This document shows positions 36,459 through 45,141 of a stretch of 64,000 nt of DNA, in pieces. The DNA lies in the NCBI GenBank assembly GCA_001899005.1, contig MKUW01000028.1:615163-679162 (forward strand), in the 5' to 3' direction. Below the pieces are notes generated by a model that saw only the letters and a program-made list of their open reading frames with translations, searched no databases and was not told the DNA's origin. Made by a program: the position numbers and the translations under genes. Source of the stretch: Chloroflexi bacterium 44-23. Lineage in GTDB: Bacteria; Chloroflexota; Anaerolineae; Anaerolineales; Anaerolineaceae. Position 1 is the stretch's first letter; each line of letters opens with the position of its first letter.

Positions 36459-38120
36459 TCAGGAAAGATATTCGCGCAAATGGCGGCTGCGAGTAGGATG
36501 GCGTAATTTTCTCAATGCTTTGGCTTCAATTTGGCGGATCCGTTCACGAGTCACATTGAAATAACGGCTGACCTCTTCGAGGGTATGGTCTTTCCCATCA
36601 ATCAGGCCAAAACGCAGTTCCAAAACCTGCCGTTCCCGTTCCGATAATGCCCCTAATGCACTTTGAACCTGTTCGCGCAGCATTTCACGGGCAGCAGCAT
36701 CCATCGGTTCGAGCGCATCATCATCTTCTATGAAATCACCCAGCTGGCTGCTATCTTCATCCCCTACCGGGCGTTCAAGTGAAACCGGCTCCTCAGCGGA
36801 TTGCAGGATACGCTGGACCTTCATGGTGGCTGTTGTCCAACGTGACTGAACATCACTCGCCAAAGGCAGGCCAAATTCATGTGCGTTCTGAATATCCAGA
36901 ACGTCTTCCTCATTCAAAAAGCCGCCTTCCAGAGCCAGTTCTTCATGAGTTGGCTCGCGCCCTAATTTTTGGACAAGGGCGCGCTGCACCCTTAATAATC
37001 GGGTAATTGCTTCAAATAAATGCACCGGTATGCGAATGGTACGGGCCTGTTCGGCTATATAACGGCTGATAGATTGGCGAATCCACCAGGTGGCATAAGT
37101 ACTGAATTTGAACCCACGTGCCACATCAAATTTTGCCACCGCGCGCAACAAACCCAAATTTCCCTCCTGGATCAAATCCAAAAAGGAAATGCCCCTGCCC
37201 ATATAGCGCTTAGCAATACTGACCACCAATCGCAAATTAGCACGAATAAGTGACTGGCTGGCTTCTTCAGAGCGCCAACGCAATTGATCCAGATCTTCAA
37301 CCAGTATGTTTGCGGGAGGCAAGAATTTATCGAACGAAGAGCGCCTGGGCAAGGCTTTCTTTTCCTGTAAGTAAGGAATTAAGCGTTCTGCTGTATATTC
37401 CGGCAGTAAGTAAAAGCACAAAAATGTCTTAAAAGCGTGCTGCACCAGCGCATCCCATTCTTCGTCCTTACCCCACATCCCATTATTAAGGTACGAACGC
37501 AAATAAGAAGGTGCATCTGCCTGCCATTTCTTGCGGAGCAGCTGGGATTCCACCAATACCAGGTCCAGATCCGGCGGTTCGCTATGACCAAGCTTGGCTG
37601 AGTGGGCCAACAAATTTTTCCAAGCCTCGTAGAGGCTATCGACTACCTGTGAGTAAATATTAAGATAATATTCCGGCTCGCCGCTTTTAATTTTCGAATC
37701 AATGATCGCATGCGTAACGATTCGCTCAGCTTCTATTCTCGCAGCCAGGCGAAACTCGCTATCAGCATCCAGTAGATCAATTCTGCCAATCTCTTTCAAA
37801 TACAATCGTACCGGATCTTCAGCCAGATCGCCACTAAGTGATGCTTCTAAAATTTCAGTAGGGTCATCAGAGCTTTCTTCTTCTTCAGCTTCATCTTCCG
37901 CAGCCGTATCATCGCTATCTGAATCACTTTCCAGCCAATTTTCTTTTTGGGTATTATCCGAAACCGGTTGCCGTACTTTCTTTTCCTTTTTGATTGAGTT
38001 TGGCTTTTTTTGTAAATCAACCTCCAGCATTTCATCACCATCCAAGCTTTTCGGTTGAATAATCTGCGGCTCTTCGTTTGGGGCTTGTGCCTTTTTATTG
38101 GTGATTTTCTTTTTGGGCAT
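36459..38120 (-). CDS. rpoD: RNA polymerase primary sigma factor (sigma-70 family)
   Basis: A 553-residue sigma factor. The N-terminal 95 residues are charged, with an acidic run. Region 1.2 (DPVRLYLKEIGRIDLLDADS) is at about 102-121, followed by a non-conserved insert of about 150 residues. Region 2 (LIRANLRLVVSIAKRYMGRG, then FLDLIQEGNLGLLRAVAKFD and FKFSTYATWWIRQSI) recognises the -10 element, and region 4 near the C-terminus (LSERERQVLELRFGL, EVSRYFNVTRERIRQIEAKA) binds the -35. It follows dnaG by 26 bases, the common dnaG-rpoD pairing. The long non-conserved insert suggests the primary sigma factor. Confidence 0.95.
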   Translation of the reverse strand: MPKKKITNKKAQAPNEEPQIIQPKSLDGDEMLEVDLQKKPNSIKKEKKVRQPVSDNTQKENWLESDSDSDDTAAEDEAEEEESSDDPTEILEASLSGDLAEDPVRLYLKEIGRIDLLDADSEFRLAARIEAERIVTHAIIDSKIKSGEPEYYLNIYSQVVDSLYEAWKNLLAHSAKLGHSEPPDLDLVLVESQLLRKKWQADAPSYLRSYLNNGMWGKDEEWDALVQHAFKTFLCFYLLPEYTAERLIPYLQEKKALPRRSSFDKFLPPANILVEDLDQLRWRSEEASQSLIRANLRLVVSIAKRYMGRGISFLDLIQEGNLGLLRAVAKFDVARGFKFSTYATWWIRQSISRYIAEQARTIRIPVHLFEAITRLLRVQRALVQKLGREPTHEELALEGGFLNEEDVLDIQNAHEFGLPLASDVQSRWTTATMKVQRILQSAEEPVSLERPVGDEDSSQLGDFIEDDDALEPMDAAAREMLREQVQSALGALSERERQVLELRFGLIDGKDHTLEEVSRYFNVTRERIRQIEAKALRKLRHPTRSRHLREYLS

Positions 38121-38146
38121 ACTAATATTTATACCATAAATAAAAT

Positions 38147-40060
38147 TTAATCAAGTTGAATCGGAGAACCCAAAGCCTGGTCCAAGCGGCCGCGCAACAA
38201 CGTATAACTCAGCCTCATTTCCTGGTAAGGATCAATTTCTGAATCACCTTGTTCCTCTAATTCGTCCATTAAATAACGAATTTGATCCAAATTTTCTTTC
38301 ACATGTACCATTCGCAACATAAAAACCGATCGCACCAAGTCTTCCTTAAGCTTTTGTTCCAGCTTAATTTCACTGGCAAGCGGATCGTTTCGTAAAATGT
38401 GCAATTCCTCGGCCAAATCTTCGGGAACATTTGCGTTCAGGTATGGATCGACTTCCATCAGGTCCTGTTCCAATGATTGGATAATCAGACGGATAAGAAT
38501 TTGATACTTGGAATTCTCAAAATCGGTGATGTCAATATGGTTTAAGCCGGCTTTTTGCAACGAACGATCAACGATATGCAACCATTCGGGTTCGCGCACC
38601 AGCAACCTGATAATATGATGTTCGAGTTCATTAATCAAATGGCGGCTTGAAACAGGCTCAAAACGCCTAACAGGCGCCTTCTCCTGGGCAATACGAATTT
38701 TCTTTCTGCTGATCGGTCCCCGTGCAGCACTCATTTCACCAACTAATGCACGTTCATCGACTTTTAAAAGGCGTGCCAGACGCTGGCGGTAAGCATCTCG
38801 TTCGACTGGATTGGGGACATCTTCAATTAATGGTAGCACCTGGTTGGCAATATCCCGTTTCACCTTGGGATCATCCAGATCTTTCTGGCTTGCGAGGGTT
38901 TCCATTACATGCATCACCACCGGTTTGGCAGCTTGCAGAATCTGCCGCCACTCTTCCGGGTCGCGCAAAACCACTTCGTCCGGGTCCATCCCAGCCGGTA
39001 TCGTCGTCACACGCACATCCGCCTGTAATCGGCCCTCATTCCGGATTAAACCACGTGGGTCAAATTGGATTTCTGAATCACGATCCAGGGCGTTGCGAGC
39101 CACGTTCAACCCCCGCAGGGTGGCTTTTTCGCCAGCCGCATCTGCATCCAGTGCTAAGATCATGGTGCGAGTGTAGCGTTTTAACATGCGCAGATGTTCT
39201 TCTGTCAGAGCAGTTCCCATAGGCGATACTGTGTTCGCAAAACCGGCCTGATAGGGAATAATGACATCCATGTAGCCTTCAACAATCACAGCCTGGTCTT
39301 CCATGCGAATGGCTTTACGTGCCAGATCGAGACCATAAAGGAGCCTTCCTTTATCAAACAAGCTTGTCTGCGGGGAATTGAGATATTTCGGGTTATCTTC
39401 CGGGTTGAGTGCCCGCGCTCCAAAGCCAGCCATGCGCCCGCTGACATCACGAATTGCGAACATCAAACGATTGCGAAAGCGATCGTAATATCCTCCGTTA
39501 TCTCGTTCAGTGACCATACCGGCTTGCACCAGATCATCGATAGTGTAGCCTTTTCCGAGAAAATATTGGTAAGTCATATCCCACGACGCCGGAGAATACC
39601 CCAGGCCGACCGTTTCGATTGTCTCACGCTTGACACCCCGTTTGGTCAAGTAATTAAGCGCATTTTCTCCTTGCGGTGTCTGCAGCAATTGGTGGCGGTA
39701 GAAGATTACAACCTCATCCAACAATTGATGCAAACGATTATATTGTTCATCCTTCTCTTTTTGTTCCTCAGTCTGCGGATGCAGCTCGACACCGGCTCTT
39801 TCAGCCAGGAACTTAAGCGTCTCTGCAAAATCCCAGCCTTCTTTTTTCATCACAAATTTGAAAATATCACCACCCTCATTACATTGGCCAAAACAGCGCC
39901 AGGTACCTGAATCGCTGAATACGACAAAGGCAGGTGTGCGTTTATTATCGTGGAACGGGCAGAAGCCTGTGTAATTTTTTCCAGATCGTCTTAGTTTTAC
40001 TGTTTGCGATACCAGGTCCACGATATCAATACGACTTTTGATTTCGTCCGTTACTGACAT
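38147..40060 (-). CDS. dnaG: DNA primase
   Basis: A 637-residue primase that makes RNA primers for replication. The zinc-binding domain has C34-x2-H37 (GFCPFHDN) and C56-x3-C60 (WRCFGQCNEGGD), with one extra residue in the second pair compared with the usual C-x2-C. The Toprim core has AVIVEGYMDVI and ILALDADAAGEKA, with the catalytic glutamate and D-x-D. The C-terminal part, from about residue 470, is the helicase-binding domain. It is followed closely by rpoD. A 242-base gap separates it from glyQS. Confidence 0.95.
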   Translation of the reverse strand: MSVTDEIKSRIDIVDLVSQTVKLRRSGKNYTGFCPFHDNKRTPAFVVFSDSGTWRCFGQCNEGGDIFKFVMKKEGWDFAETLKFLAERAGVELHPQTEEQKEKDEQYNRLHQLLDEVVIFYRHQLLQTPQGENALNYLTKRGVKRETIETVGLGYSPASWDMTYQYFLGKGYTIDDLVQAGMVTERDNGGYYDRFRNRLMFAIRDVSGRMAGFGARALNPEDNPKYLNSPQTSLFDKGRLLYGLDLARKAIRMEDQAVIVEGYMDVIIPYQAGFANTVSPMGTALTEEHLRMLKRYTRTMILALDADAAGEKATLRGLNVARNALDRDSEIQFDPRGLIRNEGRLQADVRVTTIPAGMDPDEVVLRDPEEWRQILQAAKPVVMHVMETLASQKDLDDPKVKRDIANQVLPLIEDVPNPVERDAYRQRLARLLKVDERALVGEMSAARGPISRKKIRIAQEKAPVRRFEPVSSRHLINELEHHIIRLLVREPEWLHIVDRSLQKAGLNHIDITDFENSKYQILIRLIIQSLEQDLMEVDPYLNANVPEDLAEELHILRNDPLASEIKLEQKLKEDLVRSVFMLRMVHVKENLDQIRYLMDELEEQGDSEIDPYQEMRLSYTLLRGRLDQALGSPIQLD

Positions 40061-40288
40061 ACTTTCCTCTTTTTAATTCTACACCACAAGAATTAATTTA
40101 AAAAGCACAAGTAGGCTCCGGTCATGCCCTGCCTGAGGGAAAAATCACTTTTGGGGCAATCCCCTTATTCAAAATTATCATGTCTAACTTACATAAACAT
40201 TCAAGCCGGCATTCAATTGGCTCGGGGGATTCATCTATAAAATTTCTATCATTTTTTGCAGATTGTAATGGCCTAGACAACTCAATAA

Positions 40289-40301
40289 CCCTGTATCAGG
40301 G
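40289..40301 (-). terminator. Short hairpin after the glyQS stop
   Basis: CCCTG-ATA-CAGGG on the minus strand begins 1 base past the glyQS stop codon and is followed by TTATTG. It is a weak terminator at best. The rest of 40061-40288 shows no gene; a second small stem (GGGG-ATTG-CCCC) lies near 40156. Confidence 0.3.
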
Positions 40302-40302
40302 A

Positions 40303-43300
40303 TTAAAATCCTTCCAACAATGAAAAATCTGCCACATCTTTGGAAAGGAACACGATTTGTTGTAACATACCCAGACGATTGGCGCGTACAGCTAAATCTT
40401 CTGCCATCACCAGTACTTCATCAAAGAACTGGTTAATGACCGGCATGAGCGGCATAAAGACCTGAAAAAAGTCGGGGATGGAACCGGGCCGGCGATTGAC
40501 TGTCATCACAGAGGTAATGCCAGCATACAGTTCACGTTCCGAATCTTCTTTTAACAATGTTGGGTTAATCGGAAAAACCTGCTTAAGATCACGCGTGATA
40601 CGAGCACAGCGAGCAAAAGTAGGCAGGATTTTATCCCAATCTGAGCGAGCAACCCAATCGGTCAAGCTTTCCACAGCCCGGGCAGCAGCTGCCGGATTGT
40701 TGCTTTGTTCAGCCAGAATTGCAGCCACAATATCATAACGGAAGTTTTTCTCTATTAACAAATTTTGCAAACGCCCTTTGATAAAATCAAAACACGCTGT
40801 GAGGTGTTCGCTTGAGACAATGATTGGCATATTTTCCGCCGCGATCTCAAGACCTTGACGAAGGTCAAAATCGAGGTCCCAGGCGATTAAAGCCTGTACC
40901 AGCCCTAAAGCAGCACGGCGTTGTGCGAAGGGGTCCTTGGTGCCACTCGGTGCCAGCCCGGCTGCAAACAACCCCACCAGACTATCCAACCGGTCAGCAA
41001 TACCAACGACCATTCCGGCTTTACTGGACGGCACCACATCACCCGCAAAACGCGGTAAATAGTGCTCATAAATGGCTTTGCCAACAGCCTCTTTTTCACC
41101 GGAAAGATTGGCATAATAAAGCCCCATCACGCCTTGCAATGATGTCATTTCGACGACCATGTGGGTTACAAGATCCGCTTTGGCAAGGCTGGCCGCACGC
41201 ACAGCGATTTTTTCTTCAGCCGTATCAAGTCCCAGCAGTTTACTGAAAAGGCTAACAGATTTCACAATTCGTTCGGTTTTATCGAGCATCGAACCTAACT
41301 TGCTTTGAAAGGTCAGTGTAGCCAACCGTGGACGATAATCTTCTAATTTAAGTTTGGAATCTTCTGCAATGAAAAAAGCCGCATCAGCAAACCGGGCACG
41401 CACTACCTGACTGTTTCCCTCTGCCACCCGATTCAAAAAGCGGTTGCCGCCATTGCGGATTGCAACGAAACGGTTAACCAAATTGCCATTTATATCAAAT
41501 ACCGGAAAATAGCGCTGGTGTTTTTTCATAACGGAAATGAGCACCTCTGATGGCAATTTGAGATATTCCGCCTCAAAGGTGCCGACGAAGGCTGTCGGCG
41601 CTTCAACCAGCAGGTTGACTTCATCCAACAATTCCTCATCCATTTTTCTTGAATCAGCCCCCATTTTTTCAATAGCGGATCTAACCATTTCTGCGATTCG
41701 CAGTTTACGAGTTTCCAAATCCAGAATGATTCCTTGTTCCGCCATGACGGCAAAATAATGGCTGCTATCTTCAATTGCGATTGTCTCAGTTTTTTGAAAA
41801 CGTAATCCGCGCGTCAACTTTTGGCTCGATAAACTTGCATAATGAAAAGGAACCGGATGCCTTCCAAATATTGCCATCAGCCAGCGAATTGGGCGCGAAA
41901 AACTAACCCCGCTCGCATTCCAGCGCATCGTTTTATCAAATCTTAAGGAAGCAATCAATTCTGGCAGCAACCTGGTTAAAATTGACAGAGTTGGCTGACC
42001 TTCTTCATGAAGTTGCACTGTCACATAACTGCCGCCATCCATTTCAGTGATCTGCAAGTCTGCCACCGTGACTCCTTTGCCGCGCGCGAATCCTTCAGCG
42101 GCTTTGGTGTGCGTTCCGTCCGGATTAAAGGCTCGTTCAGCCGGTGGCCCTTTCACGATCTGATTGAGATCAGCTTGTTTTTGTGCCAGCCTTTTCACCG
42201 CAACAACCAGGCGGCGAGGAGTGCCATACGCTTTCACCTCGGCATATGGCAAACGATTCTGTTGCAAGGTTGCCATGGTATGCTCTTCTAGTTGCTGCAC
42301 AGCGCTTTTTAGATCCGCTACAGGCAGCTCTTCTGTACCAATTTCGAAGATCAAATCCGCGAATGCGTCACCATCCGTGACCAGATTGTCACCTCCAACC
42401 ACCGTTTCAACCGTAATATCATCTTGCTTCGCAGTCTCCGTTAGCCAGGGGAACCCCATTTCCTGCCGTTGCCGGTAATAGGCTTCGGCCACCTGACGCG
42501 ATAGTTCACGCATGCGCGAGAATAGTGTCTGGCGTTCAGTCACTCCAATGGCGCCGCGTGTATCCAACACATTAAAGGTGTGCGAACATTTCAAGACATA
42601 ATCGTGGGCCGGCAGCACCAGACCATATTTGAGTGCTTCATTCGCTTCCGCCTCAAACAAATTGAACATTTCCCTCAAGCGGTCCACATCAGCCACTTCA
42701 AAGTAGTACTTACTATGTTCTATCTCACCTTCCAGGCGGACATCACCATAAGTACGCTCCGGATTCCATTGAATTTCACGGAAATTATTTACTTTCTGCA
42801 AGGCCATTGCAATTCGTTCCAACCCATAGGTAATTTCAACCGCCACCGGATCCATTAACATACCTCCGGCCTGTTGAAAATATGTGAATTGGGTAATTTC
42901 CTGGCCATCCAGCCACACTTCCCATCCCAGTCCCCAGGCGCCTAACGCGGGTGATTCCCAGTTATCTTCTACAAAGCGAATATCATGCTCGGCCGGGATA
43001 ATCCCTAACGACTGCAAAGATTTCAAATAAATTTCTTGTGGGTTGCCAGGATCCGGCTTTAAAATCACCTGAAACTGAGTATGTTGCTGCAAGCGGTTTG
43101 GATTTTCGCCATAGCGACCATCGTCTGGTCGAATGGAGGGTTCGACATAGGCTACATTCCAGGGCTCGGGTCCCAACACTAGCAGCACGGTGGCCGGATT
43201 CATCGTTCCGGCACCAACCTGAGTGTAATACGGCTGCCAAATCAAACAGCCTTGTTCGTTCCAAAATTGTTGTAATTTAAGAATAATCGATTGAAAATCC

Positions 43301-43314
43301 AAACCTTGAGCCAT
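40303..43314 (-). CDS. glyQS: Glycyl-tRNA synthetase, fused alpha and beta chains
   Basis: A 1003-residue fusion of the bacterial alpha2beta2 glycyl-tRNA synthetase. The alpha part (about 1-295) has FWNEQGCLIWQPYYTQVGAG and EPWNVAYVEPSIRPDDGRYG, which bind ATP and glycine. A linker around 296-317 leads to the beta part, starting DLIFEIGTEELPVADLKSAV, which carries the tRNA-binding and anticodon regions and ends near VLVMAEDLAVRANRLGML. The enzyme charges tRNA-Gly. Separate glyQ and glyS genes are usual; single-chain fusions are known in some lineages. No frameshift separates the halves. Confidence 0.95.
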   Translation of the reverse strand: MAQGLDFQSIILKLQQFWNEQGCLIWQPYYTQVGAGTMNPATVLLVLGPEPWNVAYVEPSIRPDDGRYGENPNRLQQHTQFQVILKPDPGNPQEIYLKSLQSLGIIPAEHDIRFVEDNWESPALGAWGLGWEVWLDGQEITQFTYFQQAGGMLMDPVAVEITYGLERIAMALQKVNNFREIQWNPERTYGDVRLEGEIEHSKYYFEVADVDRLREMFNLFEAEANEALKYGLVLPAHDYVLKCSHTFNVLDTRGAIGVTERQTLFSRMRELSRQVAEAYYRQRQEMGFPWLTETAKQDDITVETVVGGDNLVTDGDAFADLIFEIGTEELPVADLKSAVQQLEEHTMATLQQNRLPYAEVKAYGTPRRLVVAVKRLAQKQADLNQIVKGPPAERAFNPDGTHTKAAEGFARGKGVTVADLQITEMDGGSYVTVQLHEEGQPTLSILTRLLPELIASLRFDKTMRWNASGVSFSRPIRWLMAIFGRHPVPFHYASLSSQKLTRGLRFQKTETIAIEDSSHYFAVMAEQGIILDLETRKLRIAEMVRSAIEKMGADSRKMDEELLDEVNLLVEAPTAFVGTFEAEYLKLPSEVLISVMKKHQRYFPVFDINGNLVNRFVAIRNGGNRFLNRVAEGNSQVVRARFADAAFFIAEDSKLKLEDYRPRLATLTFQSKLGSMLDKTERIVKSVSLFSKLLGLDTAEEKIAVRAASLAKADLVTHMVVEMTSLQGVMGLYYANLSGEKEAVGKAIYEHYLPRFAGDVVPSSKAGMVVGIADRLDSLVGLFAAGLAPSGTKDPFAQRRAALGLVQALIAWDLDFDLRQGLEIAAENMPIIVSSEHLTACFDFIKGRLQNLLIEKNFRYDIVAAILAEQSNNPAAAARAVESLTDWVARSDWDKILPTFARCARITRDLKQVFPINPTLLKEDSERELYAGITSVMTVNRRPGSIPDFFQVFMPLMPVINQFFDEVLVMAEDLAVRANRLGMLQQIVFLSKDVADFSLLEGF

Positions 43315-43393
43315 TATCCCTCCACAGCAGTGTGCAAATTCAAGAAAAGAATTCGCATGTTTCGTAATTATACCAATAGAAGAGGGAGGGGCT

Positions 43394-43512
43394 GGGTGAT
43401 TTGGAGCAGGTTGATAGGGTGGTTCGTTGAGTCGTGATTAGTTGATTTGTGATTAGTTGATATGGTGACTTGACAATTGGTTGATTTGGCGATTGGTTGA
43501 GAAAGTTGATTG
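43394..43512 (+). repeat. Degenerate GATTGGTTGATTTGG repeat tract
   Basis: A run of GATTAGTTGATTTGTGATTA-like units, GATTGGTTGA and related sequence upstream of glyQS. It matches the tracts at 60826-60878 and, in the opposite orientation, at 14366-14470. Reading it as protein gives only N-Q-L-I-T repeats, which argues against coding. Confidence 0.6.
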
Positions 43513-43554
43513 ACGGGATAATCTTTTTTACAGGTAACCTTTCAAACTCGGTGA

Positions 43555-43695
43555 CGATTGATCTTGCCGTAGGGACAATGGGTCGAAGACAAATCAGGTC
43601 GCGGTTCATCCTGCTGTAGGGGCGATGGGTCGAAGACAAATCAGGTTGCGATTGATCTTGCCGTAGGGGCGAAGGATCGAAGAAATAACTCGCTA
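43555..43695 (+). repeat. Three tandem copies of a 47-bp repeat
   Basis: Units start at 43555, 43602 and 43649, each reading like CGATTGATCTTGCCGTAGGG followed by a variable middle and GGGTCGAAGACAAATCAGG. The third copy diverges at its end. The core GTAGGGGCGAAGGATCG resembles the GTAAGGGCGAAGCATCCG element at 60878-60894. No gene occupies 43315-43943 apart from these repeats. Confidence 0.8.
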
Positions 43696-43943
43696 ATGGA
43701 AATTTAGAACATTGTGAGTTCCTGCGCCCTCTTCATGCCCATTTTTTATAATCCCATTATTAAACAAATTTAACATCAACATTGAGAGAAGGTAGATAGG
43801 GTTGGCAGAAATTGTTTTCGTAAGATTCTTAAAATCGATCAGCGCTAAGGATCGGACAAATTACTTGTTTTGAAAATTCGGAGACCAATATTCGATATTT
43901 TGTCCCTGTGTGTTGTCAGCGTTATTGTAAAGTACTTACGCCG

Positions 43944-44717
43944 CTACTGGCCATTCGCTTTCTTCTGCACATCTCTCAAAAAAGCCTGCGAATTGATCTT
44001 GCGTTCCAGCAGGAAGGTCAGGTACCATTGCATGATACCTTCGACTTCATTCACTATTTGTTCATCCGGGTTGGCAGCCAATGTCTGTTTGTAATTACTG
44101 CGCTGAAAATGGCGCAGGTACTTCAGTGCATCCATGCTGATCCGGCGGGCATCTTCACTCATGTGACTGCAACGCGGGCAGATAACGCCACCTTGCAAGG
44201 CACTAAAATACTGATCTACTGCCTGAATTTCGTTTTCACAGACCACGCAATTAAAAAGCTGTGGTCGAAATCCCATCAAATCCAGCAGTCGTAATTCATA
44301 GAAATGAGCAACAACAAACAATGGATCGCCTGCTTCAAGCTGCTGCAATGTTTCGATTACCAGGCGATATAAAGGGGGATTTGGACCATCTTCATATGTA
44401 AATTTATCCATTAACTCAATCACATAGGCCGCTAAACCGGTCTTTTGTAAATCGTCGCGTAGAGTGAAAAAAGCATTGACTGTATCAGCCTGCGTAACAA
44501 TCCACCAATCCCGGCCTTGTGCCAACATAAGTGCTGTTTGCATAAATGGCTCCAGGTGGCCGGCTTTTCGCGATTGGGTCTTACGTACCCCCTTCGCAAC
44601 CACGCGTACTTTACCCATTTCGCGGGTGAATACTGTCAGCAATCGATCTGCTTCTCCCCAACGCTGACGCCGTAAAATAATACCTTCGACTTTACGGCTT
44701 CTCTCGCGCATGCTCAT
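43944..44717 (-). CDS. recO: DNA repair protein RecO
   Basis: A 257-residue recombination mediator that helps load RecA on single-stranded DNA. The N-terminal OB fold begins KVEGIILRRQRWGEADRLLT, typical of RecO. A helical domain follows, and the zinc-finger region contains CVVCENE and later CPRC. LRHFQRS and the C-terminal helical tail match family ends. Length is normal. The downstream stop is 630 bases from glyQS, and its start follows cdd by 13 bases in the same direction. Confidence 0.92.
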   Translation of the reverse strand: MSMRERSRKVEGIILRRQRWGEADRLLTVFTREMGKVRVVAKGVRKTQSRKAGHLEPFMQTALMLAQGRDWWIVTQADTVNAFFTLRDDLQKTGLAAYVIELMDKFTYEDGPNPPLYRLVIETLQQLEAGDPLFVVAHFYELRLLDLMGFRPQLFNCVVCENEIQAVDQYFSALQGGVICPRCSHMSEDARRISMDALKYLRHFQRSNYKQTLAANPDEQIVNEVEGIMQWYLTFLLERKINSQAFLRDVQKKANGQ

Positions 44718-44730
44718 TTAATGACCTCGA

Positions 44731-45141
44731 TTACTTTTCAGGTAAATCTTTAGGTGTAAATGCCTGCGGTAAAAGCTTTCCAACAGTTGTTTCCAGATGC
44801 AGTTTTCCTTCAGTATCTGCAATCAACACAATTGTTTCCAACCCAAACTCCGCCATCACCTGCCGACAGCCGCCACAAGGACTGCCTGCGTTCTCTGTCA
44901 CTACAGCAATGGCTGTAAAATCACGCTCTCCCTCTGAGACAGCTTTGAAGATTGCCACGCGTTCTGCGCACATGGTGGTTGGGTAGGCAGCGCTTTCAAT
45001 ATTAACGCCATCATAGATTTTGCCGGATGTAGTCAGTACCGCCGCGCCGACCGGATATTTGGAATACGGCACATATGCCCACCTTCGTACCTGGCTGGCT
45101 GCTTCAATTAATTGCGAGACCTGATCGGGATTAAGTTTCAT
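44731..45141 (-). CDS. cdd: Cytidine deaminase
   Basis: A 136-residue enzyme of pyrimidine salvage that converts cytidine and deoxycytidine to uridine forms. TMCAERVAIFKAV has the zinc-ligand cysteine and catalytic glutamate, and GSPCGGCRQVMAEF the other two zinc cysteines. YVPYSKYPVGAAVLT is the N-terminal substrate loop. I prefer the ATG at 45141; an in-frame GTG at 45153 adds four residues. The start overlaps the end of the CNNM/CBS gene by 11 bases. Confidence 0.93.
   Translation of the reverse strand: MKLNPDQVSQLIEAASQVRRWAYVPYSKYPVGAAVLTTSGKIYDGVNIESAAYPTTMCAERVAIFKAVSEGERDFTAIAVVTENAGSPCGGCRQVMAEFGLETIVLIADTEGKLHLETTVGKLLPQAFTPKDLPEK

Noticed and set aside
40061..40302. A possible 6S or SRP RNA between glyQS and dnaG
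   Set aside because: Small stems such as GGGG-ATTG-CCCC are present, but the conserved sequence features of 6S, SRP, tmRNA or RNase P RNA are not.
43340..43639. A 99-codon frame upstream of glyQS
   Set aside because: It translates the degenerate repeat tract into N-Q-L-I-T repeats and has no ribosome site or homology.
43555..43695. A CRISPR array
   Set aside because: The three 47-bp units are directly tandem with no unique spacers and no cas genes nearby.
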